NCBI RefSeq assembly: GCF_000217915.1
Contig: NZ_AFOZ01000014.1
Coordinates: 186,001 to 250,000, forward strand
Length of the DNA stretch: 64,000 nucleotides
Direction: 5' to 3'
Source of the DNA: Shewanella sp. HN-41
Lineage (GTDB): Bacteria > Pseudomonadota > Gammaproteobacteria > Enterobacterales > Shewanellaceae
The notes under the pieces: generated by a model
Seen by the model: only the letters and a program-made list of their open reading frames with translations
Databases searched by the model: none
Told to the model about the DNA's origin: nothing
Translations under genes and position numbers: made by a program
Part shown: positions 46,731 through 56,272 of the stretch, in pieces
Numbering within the stretch: position 1 is the stretch's first letter
How the letters are laid out: the number at the start of each line of letters is the position of its first letter

Positions 46731-48191
46731 ATGGAGTGCATTAAAGTGGCAAATCCTACTGTTTTTTCCCCTGTTTCTAAATTGAGTTTATTGGCCGCCG
46801 CAGTGATGGCAGCCAATGCGTTTGTGAGTCTCTCTGCACAGGCACACGGCTATGTAGTGGCGCCAGAGTCACGCTCCTATGCCTGTAAAACCGGCAACAA
46901 TGCCAACTGTGGCGCGGTGCAATGGGAACCGCAAAGCGTTGAAGGACCATCGGGTTTTCCTGAATCGGGTCCTGCGGATGGCAAACTGGCGAGTGCGGGT
47001 AATGGTGCTTTCTCGCCTTTAGATGAACAGAGTCCCAGCCGTTGGTCAAAGACAGATATTAAAGCGGGCTGGAATAAGTTCAGTTGGCAGTTCACTGCCA
47101 ATCATGTCACCCGCAATTGGCGTTATTATTTAACCCGCCAAGATTGGGATCAAAACCAAGCTCTGAGCCGTGCGAGCTTTGACTTAGCGCCATTCTGCGT
47201 GGTCGATGGTGGCATGGTGCAGCCGCCTAAGTTAGTGACCCATGACTGCTACGTGCCAGAAGGTCGCAGCGGTTATCAAGTCATTTTAGCCGTGTGGGAA
47301 GTGGGCGATACCACCAACAGTTTCTACAATGCTATCGATGTGAACTTGGGCTCGGGTCCCGTCGTACCGGGTGAATGGCTCGATGTGGGCGACATTAATC
47401 CGTCACTCGATCTCAAGGCCGGTGATAAAGTGATGACCAGAGTGTTTGATGCCAATGGTGAGCAAACGGCTAAGCAAACAGTCATTACCATTAGCGATGC
47501 GACTCAAGGTGATAAACAAAATTGGCCTTTCCTATTGGCGAGCGCGATTAATGCCCAGCGGTCTCAGTTAAAAGCGGGACAAAAAAATGCATCTGGTGTG
47601 ATTGAGCCTGTGTATGGCAAAAACGACATTTTTACCGCGACAACTTCAGGTATTGAGCGTGTCGAAGTGGGATTCGATCTGGCGCCTGCGCCGGGCAACA
47701 GCTTAGAAGTCACTTCACTTGCCGACGATTATCACATTATCGACGGCGCGGCGCAGGTCAGCTTCGATGTGACCAGTAACACCGAAATGCTAGTGTCAGC
47801 GTATTTATTTAGCCACGATGGCACGGCTGCGGGTTTTGTGAGCCAAACCGTTAACAATACCAGTGCGAGCTTAGTGTTAGACGTGGTTGCGCCTAAAGCT
47901 GGGCATTATCACTTGCAGGTTAAAGCTGAGCCTAAACAAGGTGATGTTATTCAGCAGAACTTTGATCTCTTCTTAAAGGATCAAGCACCAACGCCGGAAG
48001 CGGATTTTGTCTTCCCTGAAGGCGTCAAAGGTTACGTTGCGGGCACCACAGTGTTACAGCCTAAAAATGGCAAAGTGTATCAATGTAAGCCATTCCCCTA
48101 TAGCGGCTATTGTATACAGTGGTCGGCTTCTGCTACAGGATTTGAGCCTGGTGTTGGCGCTTCTTGGACTATGGCGTGGACCGAGCTGTAA
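46731..48191 (+). CDS. gbpA: GlcNAc/chitin-binding LPMO (AA10)
   Basis: 486 residues from ATG 46731. The signal peptide ends AQA, leaving His39 as mature N-terminus; His39 and His125 (TANHVTRN) form the copper histidine brace of AA10 lytic polysaccharide monooxygenases. Residues ~40-210 are the LPMO domain, ~220-420 two GbpA beta domains, and the last ~55 residues a chitin-binding module (YVAGTTVLQPKNGKVYQCKP). Secreted; binds and oxidatively cleaves chitin and aids attachment. Controlled by the upstream c-di-GMP riboswitch. Confidence 0.92.
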   Translation: MECIKVANPTVFSPVSKLSLLAAAVMAANAFVSLSAQAHGYVVAPESRSYACKTGNNANCGAVQWEPQSVEGPSGFPESGPADGKLASAGNGAFSPLDEQSPSRWSKTDIKAGWNKFSWQFTANHVTRNWRYYLTRQDWDQNQALSRASFDLAPFCVVDGGMVQPPKLVTHDCYVPEGRSGYQVILAVWEVGDTTNSFYNAIDVNLGSGPVVPGEWLDVGDINPSLDLKAGDKVMTRVFDANGEQTAKQTVITISDATQGDKQNWPFLLASAINAQRSQLKAGQKNASGVIEPVYGKNDIFTATTSGIERVEVGFDLAPAPGNSLEVTSLADDYHIIDGAAQVSFDVTSNTEMLVSAYLFSHDGTAAGFVSQTVNNTSASLVLDVVAPKAGHYHLQVKAEPKQGDVIQQNFDLFLKDQAPTPEADFVFPEGVKGYVAGTTVLQPKNGKVYQCKPFPYSGYCIQWSASATGFEPGVGASWTMAWTEL

Positions 48192-48752
48192 ATTAAGATG
48201 CTGAGTTAACATTTTTCTCAATATTATGTGACTGGGCTTAAACACAGCGAATATGTTTAAGCCTATATTCTGCGCGTTTGTGACGGTTAAAATTAAAATA
48301 CACGTTTTACCTCTATTCACCCCTAATGCGGCATTTCATGCATTTCCAACAAAGGTAGTGACTTTGTCGGCTTGTATGTTTTCGTTTACCACAGTGCTAT
48401 TCAGTTGTTACCGTACAGCGCGCGACTTATCTTTGTTCATAACTGGCTTGCCCACTGGGTTTGGCTCTGTTAATGTCCCAAGCTATCTATTTTGCCTATG
48501 TTGTTATTGGGATTATCACAATTGAAAGTCATGCCACTTTTATGCAACCGATTTAGTTAGCCTCAATGGCTACTGGGTTGCAATATTCAAAAGCTATTGG
48601 GGCCAATTGATCTGCTAGATGGAGATCCGATTGGATGCTTTTTGAAGATGTTCTAAGTGATGTGTCACTTATTTCGATTTAAGACGCAAGGCTTTATCGG
48701 TTCAAATCTTACTCAAATAAAATAATAATTAATCATTGAACAGGACTATTGT
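48192..48752. other. 560-bp intergenic region with hairpin and possible gene relic
   Basis: A 9-bp stem GGCTTAAAC/GTTTAAGCC (48235-48262) may end gbpA, though no T-run follows. Around 48450-48540 one frame reads GLALLMSQAIYFAYVVIGII then a stop, resembling the tail of a membrane protein; the upstream frame is closed. The rest holds the promoter of the tyrP-like gene. Confidence 0.4.
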
Positions 48753-49940
48753 GTGAATTCAAAAATGTTAGGCTCGATCGCCATCGTTGCCGGGACTGCA
48801 ATTGGCGCAGGTATGTTAGCCTTACCTTTAGCGACCGCCGCTTTGGGGATTATCCCTGCGATTCTACTGTTGGTTGTTATCTGGGGTGTTTCTGCATATA
48901 CCTCGCTATTAATGCTCGAAATTAATTTACGTTCAGGAGTGGGTGATAATGTGCATGCCATCACAGGCAAGCTCCTAGGTAAAAAGGGGCAAATTATTCA
49001 AGGGGCTTCTTTCTTGAGTTTATTGTTTGCCTTGACCGCAGCTTATCTTACTGGCGGTTCTTCATTATTAGTGCTTAAAGCGAAGAACATGTTCGATATC
49101 GTGCTGGATAATCAACTCGCGGTCGTGCTATTTACTTTAGTTCTCGGCGGTTTTGCGGCGCTCGGCGTAGCTTGGGTCGATAAAGTGTCCCGCTTCCTGT
49201 TTTCGTTAATGATCTTACTGCTGGTGGTTGTGGTGTTATTTCTCCTGCCTGAAGTCAGTATTGCCAGCATGGCAACGGGGGCGATTGCCGAGTCGATGAC
49301 TAGCAGTTGGATGGCGGCAATCCCCGTTGTGTTTACCTCATTTGGCTTCCATGTCTGCATCGCTACCTTAGTGCGTTACCTCGATGGTGACGCGGTATCC
49401 CTACGCAAGGTGTTGTTGATTGGCTCGACAATTCCTTTGGCGTGCTACATTTTTTGGTTATTAGTGACCTTAGGAACTGTTGGTGGGGCTGAGATCAGTG
49501 GTTTTAACGGCTCTTTACCATCACTGGTTACCGCATTGCAGGAAATTGCCCATACGCCTTGGATCAGCAAATGCATCTCGTTATTCGCCGACTTAGCGCT
49601 AGTGACTTCATTTCTTGGAGTGACCTTAAGCCTATATGATTTTGTTGCTGAACTCACCCGCGCGAAAAATACCCTTATTGGCCGTATTCAGACCTGGGCA
49701 CTCACCTTTGTGCCGCCCTTGCTATGTGCCTTGTATCTGCCGGAGGGCTTTGTCGCTGTGCTTGGATTCGCAGCGGTGCCTTTGGTGGTGATGATTATCT
49801 TTCTGCCGATTGCAATGGCTCTGCGTCAACGTCAACCGCAAGCTGAAGGGTATCAAGTCTCTGGCGGTTCTATTGCCTTACTTGCCGCCGGTGTATTAGG
49901 CGTTGTCATTATTGGTGCCCAGCTTGCTGTCGCCTTGTGA
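48753..49940 (+). CDS. aromatic amino acid permease, TyrP-like
   Basis: 395 residues, ~11 helices, of the HAAAP family: GSIAIVAGTAIGAGMLALPL at the N-terminus is the TyrP/Mtr/TnaB signature. VFTSFGFHVCIATLVRYL and the rest fit TyrP best. It imports tyrosine or tryptophan with protons. The start is a GTG with AGGA at 7 nt. No TyrR box was recognised. Confidence 0.85.
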   Translation: MNSKMLGSIAIVAGTAIGAGMLALPLATAALGIIPAILLLVVIWGVSAYTSLLMLEINLRSGVGDNVHAITGKLLGKKGQIIQGASFLSLLFALTAAYLTGGSSLLVLKAKNMFDIVLDNQLAVVLFTLVLGGFAALGVAWVDKVSRFLFSLMILLLVVVVLFLLPEVSIASMATGAIAESMTSSWMAAIPVVFTSFGFHVCIATLVRYLDGDAVSLRKVLLIGSTIPLACYIFWLLVTLGTVGGAEISGFNGSLPSLVTALQEIAHTPWISKCISLFADLALVTSFLGVTLSLYDFVAELTRAKNTLIGRIQTWALTFVPPLLCALYLPEGFVAVLGFAAVPLVVMIIFLPIAMALRQRQPQAEGYQVSGGSIALLAAGVLGVVIIGAQLAVAL

Positions 49941-50051
49941 TGGACATTACATCGCGCTATTTTAGCGAACGAAGCAGGGTAATCTCTGGGGAATGTATTT
50001 GCTTTGTAAGCGAATTTTTCTGAACCTGTTATAGAGTGTACCCCATGTGAT

Positions 50052-50085
50052 AGAGTCAGGCCCAGTGCCTGACTTTTTGCTTTTT
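50052..50085 (+). terminator. terminator of tyrP-like gene
   Basis: GTCAGGC-CCAGT-GCCTGAC followed by two T-runs. Confidence 0.85.
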
Positions 50086-50196
50086 AGGGTTTAAAGCGAG
50101 TGGTACTCGGTTTTAGCACTGTTACTCATAACGATTAAAACAAGAACATAGCCCAGCTTGCGCGTGGCTTTATTCACATCAAACGGACTTAACACA

Positions 50197-52353
50197 ATGA
50201 AAAAATGGTTACTCACAGTTGCCGTGGCCGCCAGTTTTGGCGCTCAGGCTGACGAAGGTATGTGGCAGCCCCATCAGCTGCCCGCTATGGCCGATGAGCT
50301 TAAAGCAAAAGGTCTAGAAATTGATGCCAAATCGATTTCAAAACTCACCGAATTCCCAATGAACGCCGTGATCAGCCTTGGTGGCTGTACTGCATCATTC
50401 GTATCGCCAAAAGGCTTGGTTGTCACTAACCACCACTGTGCCTATGGTGCGATTCAATATAACTCCACCCCAGAAAAAAACCTGCTGCAGGAGGGTTTTT
50501 TAGCTAAGACCTTCGCCGATGAATTACCTGCCACACCGGGTTCACGTGTGTATGTGACCGAAGATGTGACCAATGTGACCGAGCGCGTTAAAGGCGGGCT
50601 CGAAGGCAAAGTGGGTAGCGACTTCTATCAAGGCGTTGAAAGCCAAGAAAAAGCCTTAGTGGCAGAGTGTGAGAAAGATGAGGGGTACCGTTGCCAAGTG
50701 TATAGCTTCCACGGCGGCCTCGAATATTATCTGGTCAAGCAACTGGAAATCCGTGATGTTCGCTTAGTCTATAACCCAGCGGGCAGCGTGGGTAAATACG
50801 GTGGCGACGTCGATAACTGGATGTGGCCGCGTCACACCGGTGATTTTTCTTTCTATCGCGCCTATGTTTCTAAAGCGGGCAAACCTGCCGATTTTAGCAG
50901 CGACAACGTGCCATACGAGCCAAAGAGCTTCTTAAAAGTATCGGCTAAAGGCGTGAGCGATGGCGATTTTGTGATGGTGGCGGGTTACCCAGGTCGCACC
51001 AACCGATATCGTATTGCCAATGAAGTGCAAAATCAGTTCGAGTGGGCTTATCCCGAAGGCAAAATGTTGCGCGAGCGCTTTATTGAGATCATTAAAGAAA
51101 CTGCGCCCGAGGGTAGCGATGAGCGTATTAAGTACGAGAGCCAAATTGCAGGCCTTGCAAACTACGCGAAAAACTTCACCTCGATGATCGAGTTTTATGG
51201 CAAATCCACTATGCTTGCGGACCGTAAAGCCCTCGAAGCTAAGCTTGCTGAGTGGATAGCTAAAGACAGCAGCCGTGAAGCGAAATACGGCAAAACCTTA
51301 GCCGAATTAGATGCGTTAATTGCTAAGAGTAAAGTGCATCAAGAACGCGACATGATCTTAAGTTACATTGATAGTACGACTATGTTGCCAACGGCGCGCA
51401 GCTTATACCGCCTCGCGAACGAGAAGCAACTGCCGGATATGCAGCGTGAACCGGGCTTCCAAGAACGTGATATGACACGCCTTAAAGCCAGCATGGAGCG
51501 TATCGACCGTCGTTATGCGCCAAGCGTCGATAAAGCCGTGTTATTCGATATGCTGAAACGTTACGCCGCACTGCCAGAAGACAAACGTTTACCTGCATTG
51601 GATAAAGCCTTTGGGATCGATAAAAAGTTCAGCGAAGCTAAGCTTTCTAAAACCTTAGATAAAATGTACGCCAAAACTGAGTTAGGCAAAAAAGACGTGC
51701 GTCTGGCATGGATGGATAAATCCGTTGCCGATTTTAAAGCCTCTAAAGATCCTTTCATTCAATTCGCCGTCGCTATGTATGACACAGATATAGCAGAAGA
51801 AAAGAAAGAAAAACAACTGGATGGCGAGCTGATGAAAGTGCGTCCTCAGTATATGGATGCCATCATTGCCTACAACCTAGAGCAAGGTAAGCCTGTTTAT
51901 GCCGATGCGAACTCCAGCCTACGTGTCACGGTTGGCCATGTGAAAGGCTATTCACCAAAAGACGGCTTAGTGGCTGTGCCATTCACTCGCCTTGAAGGTA
52001 TAGTGCAAAAGGACACAGGTATTGACCCATTCGATGCGCCGAAAAAACAGTTAGAGCTAATTAAGCAGAAGCAATACGGTGATTTCTATGTGAAAGCCAT
52101 CGATTCTGTACCGGTTAACTTCCTGTCGACGTTAGACACAACGGGCGGTAACTCAGGTTCACCCACCCTAAACGGCCGCGCCGAACTCGTCGGCCTGCTG
52201 TTCGACGGTGTGTATGAAAGCATTATCGGCGGTTGGGCATTTGATAATGAAATTAACCGTTCTATTCATGTTGATAGCCGCTATATGTTGTGGGTGATGA
52301 AGTATTTAGATCATGCAGACAATTTATTAGCCGAGATGGAAATCGTTAAATAA
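50197..52353 (+). CDS. S46 family dipeptidyl-peptidase, DPP7-like
   Basis: 718 residues from ATG 50197 with a signal peptide ending AQA-DEG. The chymotrypsin-fold halves carry the catalytic His in TNHHCAYGAI and Ser in GGNSGSPTLNGRAELVGLLF, with a large helical insert (~270-520). The residue after LLFD is Gly; in the family Gly here goes with DPP7-type preference for hydrophobic P1 while Arg marks DPP11 (acidic P1). It releases N-terminal dipeptides in the periplasm. The frame extends upstream to 50158. Confidence 0.9.
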   Translation: MKKWLLTVAVAASFGAQADEGMWQPHQLPAMADELKAKGLEIDAKSISKLTEFPMNAVISLGGCTASFVSPKGLVVTNHHCAYGAIQYNSTPEKNLLQEGFLAKTFADELPATPGSRVYVTEDVTNVTERVKGGLEGKVGSDFYQGVESQEKALVAECEKDEGYRCQVYSFHGGLEYYLVKQLEIRDVRLVYNPAGSVGKYGGDVDNWMWPRHTGDFSFYRAYVSKAGKPADFSSDNVPYEPKSFLKVSAKGVSDGDFVMVAGYPGRTNRYRIANEVQNQFEWAYPEGKMLRERFIEIIKETAPEGSDERIKYESQIAGLANYAKNFTSMIEFYGKSTMLADRKALEAKLAEWIAKDSSREAKYGKTLAELDALIAKSKVHQERDMILSYIDSTTMLPTARSLYRLANEKQLPDMQREPGFQERDMTRLKASMERIDRRYAPSVDKAVLFDMLKRYAALPEDKRLPALDKAFGIDKKFSEAKLSKTLDKMYAKTELGKKDVRLAWMDKSVADFKASKDPFIQFAVAMYDTDIAEEKKEKQLDGELMKVRPQYMDAIIAYNLEQGKPVYADANSSLRVTVGHVKGYSPKDGLVAVPFTRLEGIVQKDTGIDPFDAPKKQLELIKQKQYGDFYVKAIDSVPVNFLSTLDTTGGNSGSPTLNGRAELVGLLFDGVYESIIGGWAFDNEINRSIHVDSRYMLWVMKYLDHADNLLAEMEIVK

Positions 52354-52452
52354 TCCATAGCCGCACTAGCAATGGTGCGGCCTAGCGTTATTCGGATTAC
52401 TAGCATTCAAGCGCAATTTAGCGCTCTTTGAATGCAGCCATAACAAGATAAT

Positions 52453-52490
52453 AAAATAGCGATAAACTCACTGGGTTTATCGCTATTTTT
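52453..52490 (+). terminator. terminator of S46 peptidase gene
   Basis: AATAGCGATAAAC and GTTTATCGCTATT form a 13-bp stem ending in a T-run. Confidence 0.9.
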
Positions 52491-52690
52491 GTATTCAAAG
52501 GTTGGAAACCGTTTTGCGTAATTTGGTGGTGAGAAAGCCGTTTTATATAAATTTTTAATTGGTTGAGTTTGAGCTAATAGCGGGGATTCATCGTAACTCG
52601 ATTTGCGGTTGGAACATGTTGGCCAGTGCTGGGGAGTCGTCTAGTTAAACCTGTAACTTCAGTCATTAGGAACTTTGTGTTCGCTGATTT

Positions 52691-53001
52691 CCACTCATAC
52701 AGGCTTGCCATGGCATTAGCTCACCGACACGGTGAATAGAAACCTAGGGTTTCTAAGCTTATGAACGAGAGCCATGGATGGCGAACTGGCCGTTAAACAA
52801 GGATGTTGTTCAAGTCCATCCATGGATGCCAAAAAGCGGCCATGGGGCGGACGGTCGTCTCGCTAATCACCATGGCGCACCTTTCGAACATTCGCGTAAC
52901 CTGTAGATTTAAAAGACATACGCAACATACTTTTGGACATCTCCTAGTTAAAGCCTTAATCCTAACTCGTCAGTTTCGGGCTAAAAATTGTATAGATTAA
53001 C
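52691..53001 (-). repeat. repeat B, copy 3 (right flank of second cassette locus)
   Basis: Read on the minus strand, it starts at the attC core GTTAATC and aligns without gaps for ~160 bp with the sequence after the core at 17485. It then carries an extra ~90 bp with small palindromes (CATCCATGGATG, AAACCCTAGGTTT) before the shared end GTGTCGGTGAGC...GCCATGGCAAGCCTG. No gene is seen between 52354 and 53070. Confidence 0.85.
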
Positions 53002-53063
53002 GCCCAACTCAACGTGCAATTAGAGCGCAGCGTAAATTGAGCCGCTGCAGTGGTTTGTTAAGT
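52995..53063 (-). repeat. attC-like site of the DUF3644 cassette
   Basis: 69 bp on the minus strand from ACTTAACAAACC (perfect RYYYAAC core) to TTGAGTTGGGCGTTAATC (GTTRRRY-like, one mismatch). Arms pair through TTAAC/GTTAA and CTCAA/TTGAG. It begins 7 bp after the stop codon of the cassette gene. Confidence 0.75.
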
Positions 53064-53070
53064 GACATTC

Positions 53071-54375
53071 TTATTTGCTAATCTTTTGTGGCTTATAACA
53101 ACTTTTTGCATTGGCTACGAAATTTTGAACATTACCAATCTTTTCAACCAACAAATCAACAAGATTTTCTGAATAATAATGCAACTCTGGATTATTATGA
53201 TGATATTCATTGTTTGCATTTTTAACTTTTATCTTATCAAGCATAGCTCTAAAACAGTGTTGATTTAGGGTTGGCTTTCCTGATTTTTTGCAACGAGCAA
53301 CTAAAAATTTATCTAGTGATTCAGGTGAATATTGCTCCGAAAGCCTTTGATTCACTCTTTTTATAGCAGTCCCCTCTAAGTAGGGATGTGATTTTTCTCT
53401 ATCTATAGGTTTATGTAATATCAGGGCTTTTCTTAGCCCAGACATACCATCTTCCGCTTTGGCTAGAGTAATTACTTGACCGTCTTCACCATCTTTTGCA
53501 AACACTAACTTTACATTTAAGGGAATCGCAAATTCTATATCATCTATGTCTTGCACTTCTTCCGTCAGACTTTCAGCCAAATTTAATATTTCATTTGCCA
53601 CATCACCATAGTTTGTTTGTAAAACTGACACAGGTGGATATTTAAAATCTCCAACTAAAGAAATCATTCCTGTGTGTGACGTACTTAAGAATGGCTGTTC
53701 AGAAAAATCTTCAAATTTTGATGAGTAATTAAGTACGCCAGATTGAAACAAGCGAGAAGCAATTCCCTGGATCTCAGGCATTAATAAATGTACAGCTTGA
53801 TCTCTAAAAAAAACTATTTTTTCTAGGTTAGATCTTACCTTATTACCCGTCTGGAAAATTATGTTTATGGAATCACGAAGTGAAATCGTCTCTTTCAAGC
53901 CATTTTTCTTTTCCTTTCTGAATATTGCTTGTTCACCATTCAGTTCAATAATCATAGCTTTTAGCAGTTGCTCCCAAGCTGTACAGAAACACATCACAAA
54001 ACCATCCATTCTGTTTTCAAGTGACGGCCTGTTGTATAACTCTAAAGCAAGTAGCATATTATCACGCGACTTTCTCAACAAAGCTTTTGCCAGCTTCGAT
54101 TTACAATTATGCCCTAGTCCACGTCTGTGTTTGCTTTGAGATAATTTTTTGGAAAATTCGATTAAAGATAGGCTTAATGAATTTGATGCGTCGTATACTC
54201 CAGAAGAAATTTCGCTCAGAAAATCCGACAATTGGCCTTTATTTAAGTAAGTTTTGAAAGTCGATTCTTTCCAACCAGTAGCATCAATAAGCTCGGCTTT
54301 TGTGAAAGTTTTTGAAGTCCTTTCTTTTTCTTGAAGGAACGTCAGAAAACGCTCATGGCTTTTGTTTATTTTCAC
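53071..54375 (-). CDS. DUF3644 / HEPN-like protein (cassette-encoded)
   Basis: 434 residues, cytosolic. Residues ~25-55 look like a winged helix (FTKAELIDATGWKESTFKTY). Residues ~98-215 match DUF3644 (MLLALELYNRPSLENRMDGF, TAWEQLLKAMIIELNGEQ, ISLRDSINIIF, NLEKIVFFRDQAVHLLMPE). R191-D-Q-A-V-H196 is the Rx4-6H motif of HEPN ribonucleases, so RNA cleavage is a plausible activity. The C-terminal ~200 residues are unrecognised. DUF3644 proteins occur in defence islands (general knowledge). The gene is more AT-rich than its neighbours and is bordered by repeat A, an attC-like site and repeat B, so it was acquired as a cassette. Confidence 0.78.
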   Translation of the reverse strand: MKINKSHERFLTFLQEKERTSKTFTKAELIDATGWKESTFKTYLNKGQLSDFLSEISSGVYDASNSLSLSLIEFSKKLSQSKHRRGLGHNCKSKLAKALLRKSRDNMLLALELYNRPSLENRMDGFVMCFCTAWEQLLKAMIIELNGEQAIFRKEKKNGLKETISLRDSINIIFQTGNKVRSNLEKIVFFRDQAVHLLMPEIQGIASRLFQSGVLNYSSKFEDFSEQPFLSTSHTGMISLVGDFKYPPVSVLQTNYGDVANEILNLAESLTEEVQDIDDIEFAIPLNVKLVFAKDGEDGQVITLAKAEDGMSGLRKALILHKPIDREKSHPYLEGTAIKRVNQRLSEQYSPESLDKFLVARCKKSGKPTLNQHCFRAMLDKIKVKNANNEYHHNNPELHYYSENLVDLLVEKIGNVQNFVANAKSCYKPQKISK

Positions 54376-54401
54376 TATGTTTCACTCCTGAATCAACTAA
54401 A

Positions 54402-54523
54402 AATAGGCCATCCTTTTTTAATCACCAACATAATGCACTTCCGCTTTGTCGACAACATTCTCTGGCTAAAATGACTTGAATATCAGGCATCAAAAGTAGG
54501 AGGACTACATCTGAGGCAAAAAT
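54402..54523 (-). repeat. dispersed repeat A, copy 4 (left border of second cassette locus)
   Basis: On the minus strand: ACTTTTGATGCC...ATTTTAGCC...TTGTCGACAAAGCGG, then AAGTGCATTATGTTGGTGAT, aligned to copies 2 and 3. TTGTCG, 17 bp, TATGTT keeps the promoter-like spacing. The DUF3644 gene starts ~25 bp after the repeat, on the same strand. Confidence 0.82.
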
Positions 54524-54642
54524 GGTAATAGGGACTGATTTTAAAGAGGTAGTTCAAGGCTTATCTAAGTTCTACTAGGACGCGGCATATAAACCTCCTT
54601 GTTCAACGCTTACACAAATCATAGCCGAAGGTGCTATTAACT

Positions 54643-54804
54643 ATGGGAGTCTCCATTCTCCCTTGGCCCCATCAGACGGCCTTTAAACGGACTCAATTTG
54701 CCAAGCGAAAGCTCTTGTTTATCGACAATCAGCTATTACCCAAAAGCAGTGATACCGAGGCGATTCGGCGGATGCAAAACGAAGTTATCAATGAATTCAG
54801 TTAA
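54643..54804 (+). CDS. possible 53-residue ORF or gene relic
   Basis: In the 54524-54995 gap one frame reads MGVSILPWPHQTAFKRTQFA...EAIRRMQNEVINEFS with protein-like composition, but only a distant GAAGG as ribosome-binding site. No family recognised. It may be the end of a truncated gene. Nothing else is seen in this gap except the approach to the pepsin-like gene. Confidence 0.3.
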   Translation: MGVSILPWPHQTAFKRTQFAKRKLLFIDNQLLPKSSDTEAIRRMQNEVINEFS

Positions 54805-54995
54805 GGTAAGAATTAGATTAAAAGCTCAACTATTCAGCTTGTTAGCAAGTAGTGAGTCGCTGATCAGTTTAATAAAACAGCAGTTAAAATCACTTTGGGT
54901 AATAATCTTTCTTTGCTGGCAAGCCACGCTTGACACCACAGCGCGAGTCTGTGATAACAAGTTCCTAACCTTTACCCTTCTTAATGTTTATTTTT

Positions 54996-56270
54996 ATGTC
55001 TAGCCATTTACATCAAAGTCGACTGGCGTTAACCAACGTCTTAGCAGAAGGGGGCTACACTGCCAGTGTTAAATTGGGCAGTCAGGCCACGAAAGTTAAT
55101 CTCATCATAGATACAGGTAGTTCCACCTTAGTGGTGCACCATAATCGCTATCAACCCCAGCACGATGAATATCTGCGGCCAACGACCTTAGCTCAAGAAG
55201 TCTGTTACGGTTTAGGCGGTTGGCTTGGCGCTGTGATTTATACCAAAGTGACGACGCCGTATCTGCATTTAGATAATACCCCTGTGGCCTTAGTACACCG
55301 TGAGGCTGAGCATACTTTTTTGAACGCCGATGGCATTTGGGGCTTGGCTTATCATAGGCTTAACCCAAGTTATGATATGGGCCGTTATTTGACAGCCCAC
55401 AGTGTCGAGCCACCAGTGACCTATCCTTGGCCCTTTCCTGATCCTCATCATCCGCTTTGCCATCAGGACTTAACCGATTTTAAGGCCTTGCTCTATACCG
55501 CTATCGAGCACGATGTGCCGACCTACTTTAGCTTAATGGAAGAGACGGGCCGCTGCGCCAATCGGTTTGCGTTCATCTCACGCCGCTCTAGCATTCATTA
55601 CGCCAGCGAGCATATCGACCAACATGCTTTACATGCAGATCCGCTCAATCAAGGCTGGCTGATATTAGGCGGTGGCGAAGAACACACTCAGTGTTATCAG
55701 GGAGAGTTTATCGATGTCAAAGTGGTGCATGACCGCTATTACAACGTGAATTTACTCAGCATCAATATAGTGGGCGCTGACCGCATTCATTTGCCCACTG
55801 TAGAAGAGGCGCACTTAAATCGTGGTTCCAGCAATGCCATTATCGATACTGGCGCATCTATGGTGTCACTGCCGCAAACGGCATTTAGCGCATTGATGAG
55901 TCAGCTAAAAGCGCAGGCGCCAAACGCTGCAGAACTGCTGGCGCCGTTCGAGCAAGGATTTAAGGCGCAGCAAACAGGCATTGACGCCAGCGCATTATGT
56001 TTAAGCGATTGGCCGGATATTGAGTTTCATTTTGAAGCTGAAAATGGTCACAGCGTCACTCTTAGCTGTCCGCCTACCAGCTATTGGCAAGTCAACACTC
56101 CAGCTTACGGTAAAGCGTGTTTTAAATTTATGGGGCAGTTACCGCAATGGCCTGCCCAAAGCATTTTAGGCTTGCCACTACTTAACCCCTATTTCGTGGT
56201 GTTTCGTCGCGATGAAGGCGAAGCCGGCATAGTGCGCTTTGCTGCCGTAGCCGATGAGGTGTCAGTGTAA
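54996..56270 (+). CDS. pepsin-like aspartic protease (shewasin-type)
   Basis: 424 residues, bilobal A1-family protease with both catalytic motifs: IIDTGSSTLVV (Asp39) and IIDTGASMVSLP (Asp284). No signal peptide, so it is cytosolic, as described for the shewasins of other Shewanella, which also lack a propeptide. The ATG 54984 twelve bases upstream is in frame; neither start has a strong ribosome-binding site. The GNAT gene begins 3 bp after its stop, and the borosin genes follow, making it a candidate processing protease for the borosin precursor (inference). Confidence 0.88.
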   Translation: MSSHLHQSRLALTNVLAEGGYTASVKLGSQATKVNLIIDTGSSTLVVHHNRYQPQHDEYLRPTTLAQEVCYGLGGWLGAVIYTKVTTPYLHLDNTPVALVHREAEHTFLNADGIWGLAYHRLNPSYDMGRYLTAHSVEPPVTYPWPFPDPHHPLCHQDLTDFKALLYTAIEHDVPTYFSLMEETGRCANRFAFISRRSSIHYASEHIDQHALHADPLNQGWLILGGGEEHTQCYQGEFIDVKVVHDRYYNVNLLSINIVGADRIHLPTVEEAHLNRGSSNAIIDTGASMVSLPQTAFSALMSQLKAQAPNAAELLAPFEQGFKAQQTGIDASALCLSDWPDIEFHFEAENGHSVTLSCPPTSYWQVNTPAYGKACFKFMGQLPQWPAQSILGLPLLNPYFVVFRRDEGEAGIVRFAAVADEVSV

Positions 56271-56272
56271 AT

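Noticed and set aside
48253-48525. 90-codon plus-strand ORF after gbpA
   Set aside because: Composition is Phe/Cys-rich without domain pattern; another frame in the same stretch reads more like a membrane-protein relic. Not called as a gene.
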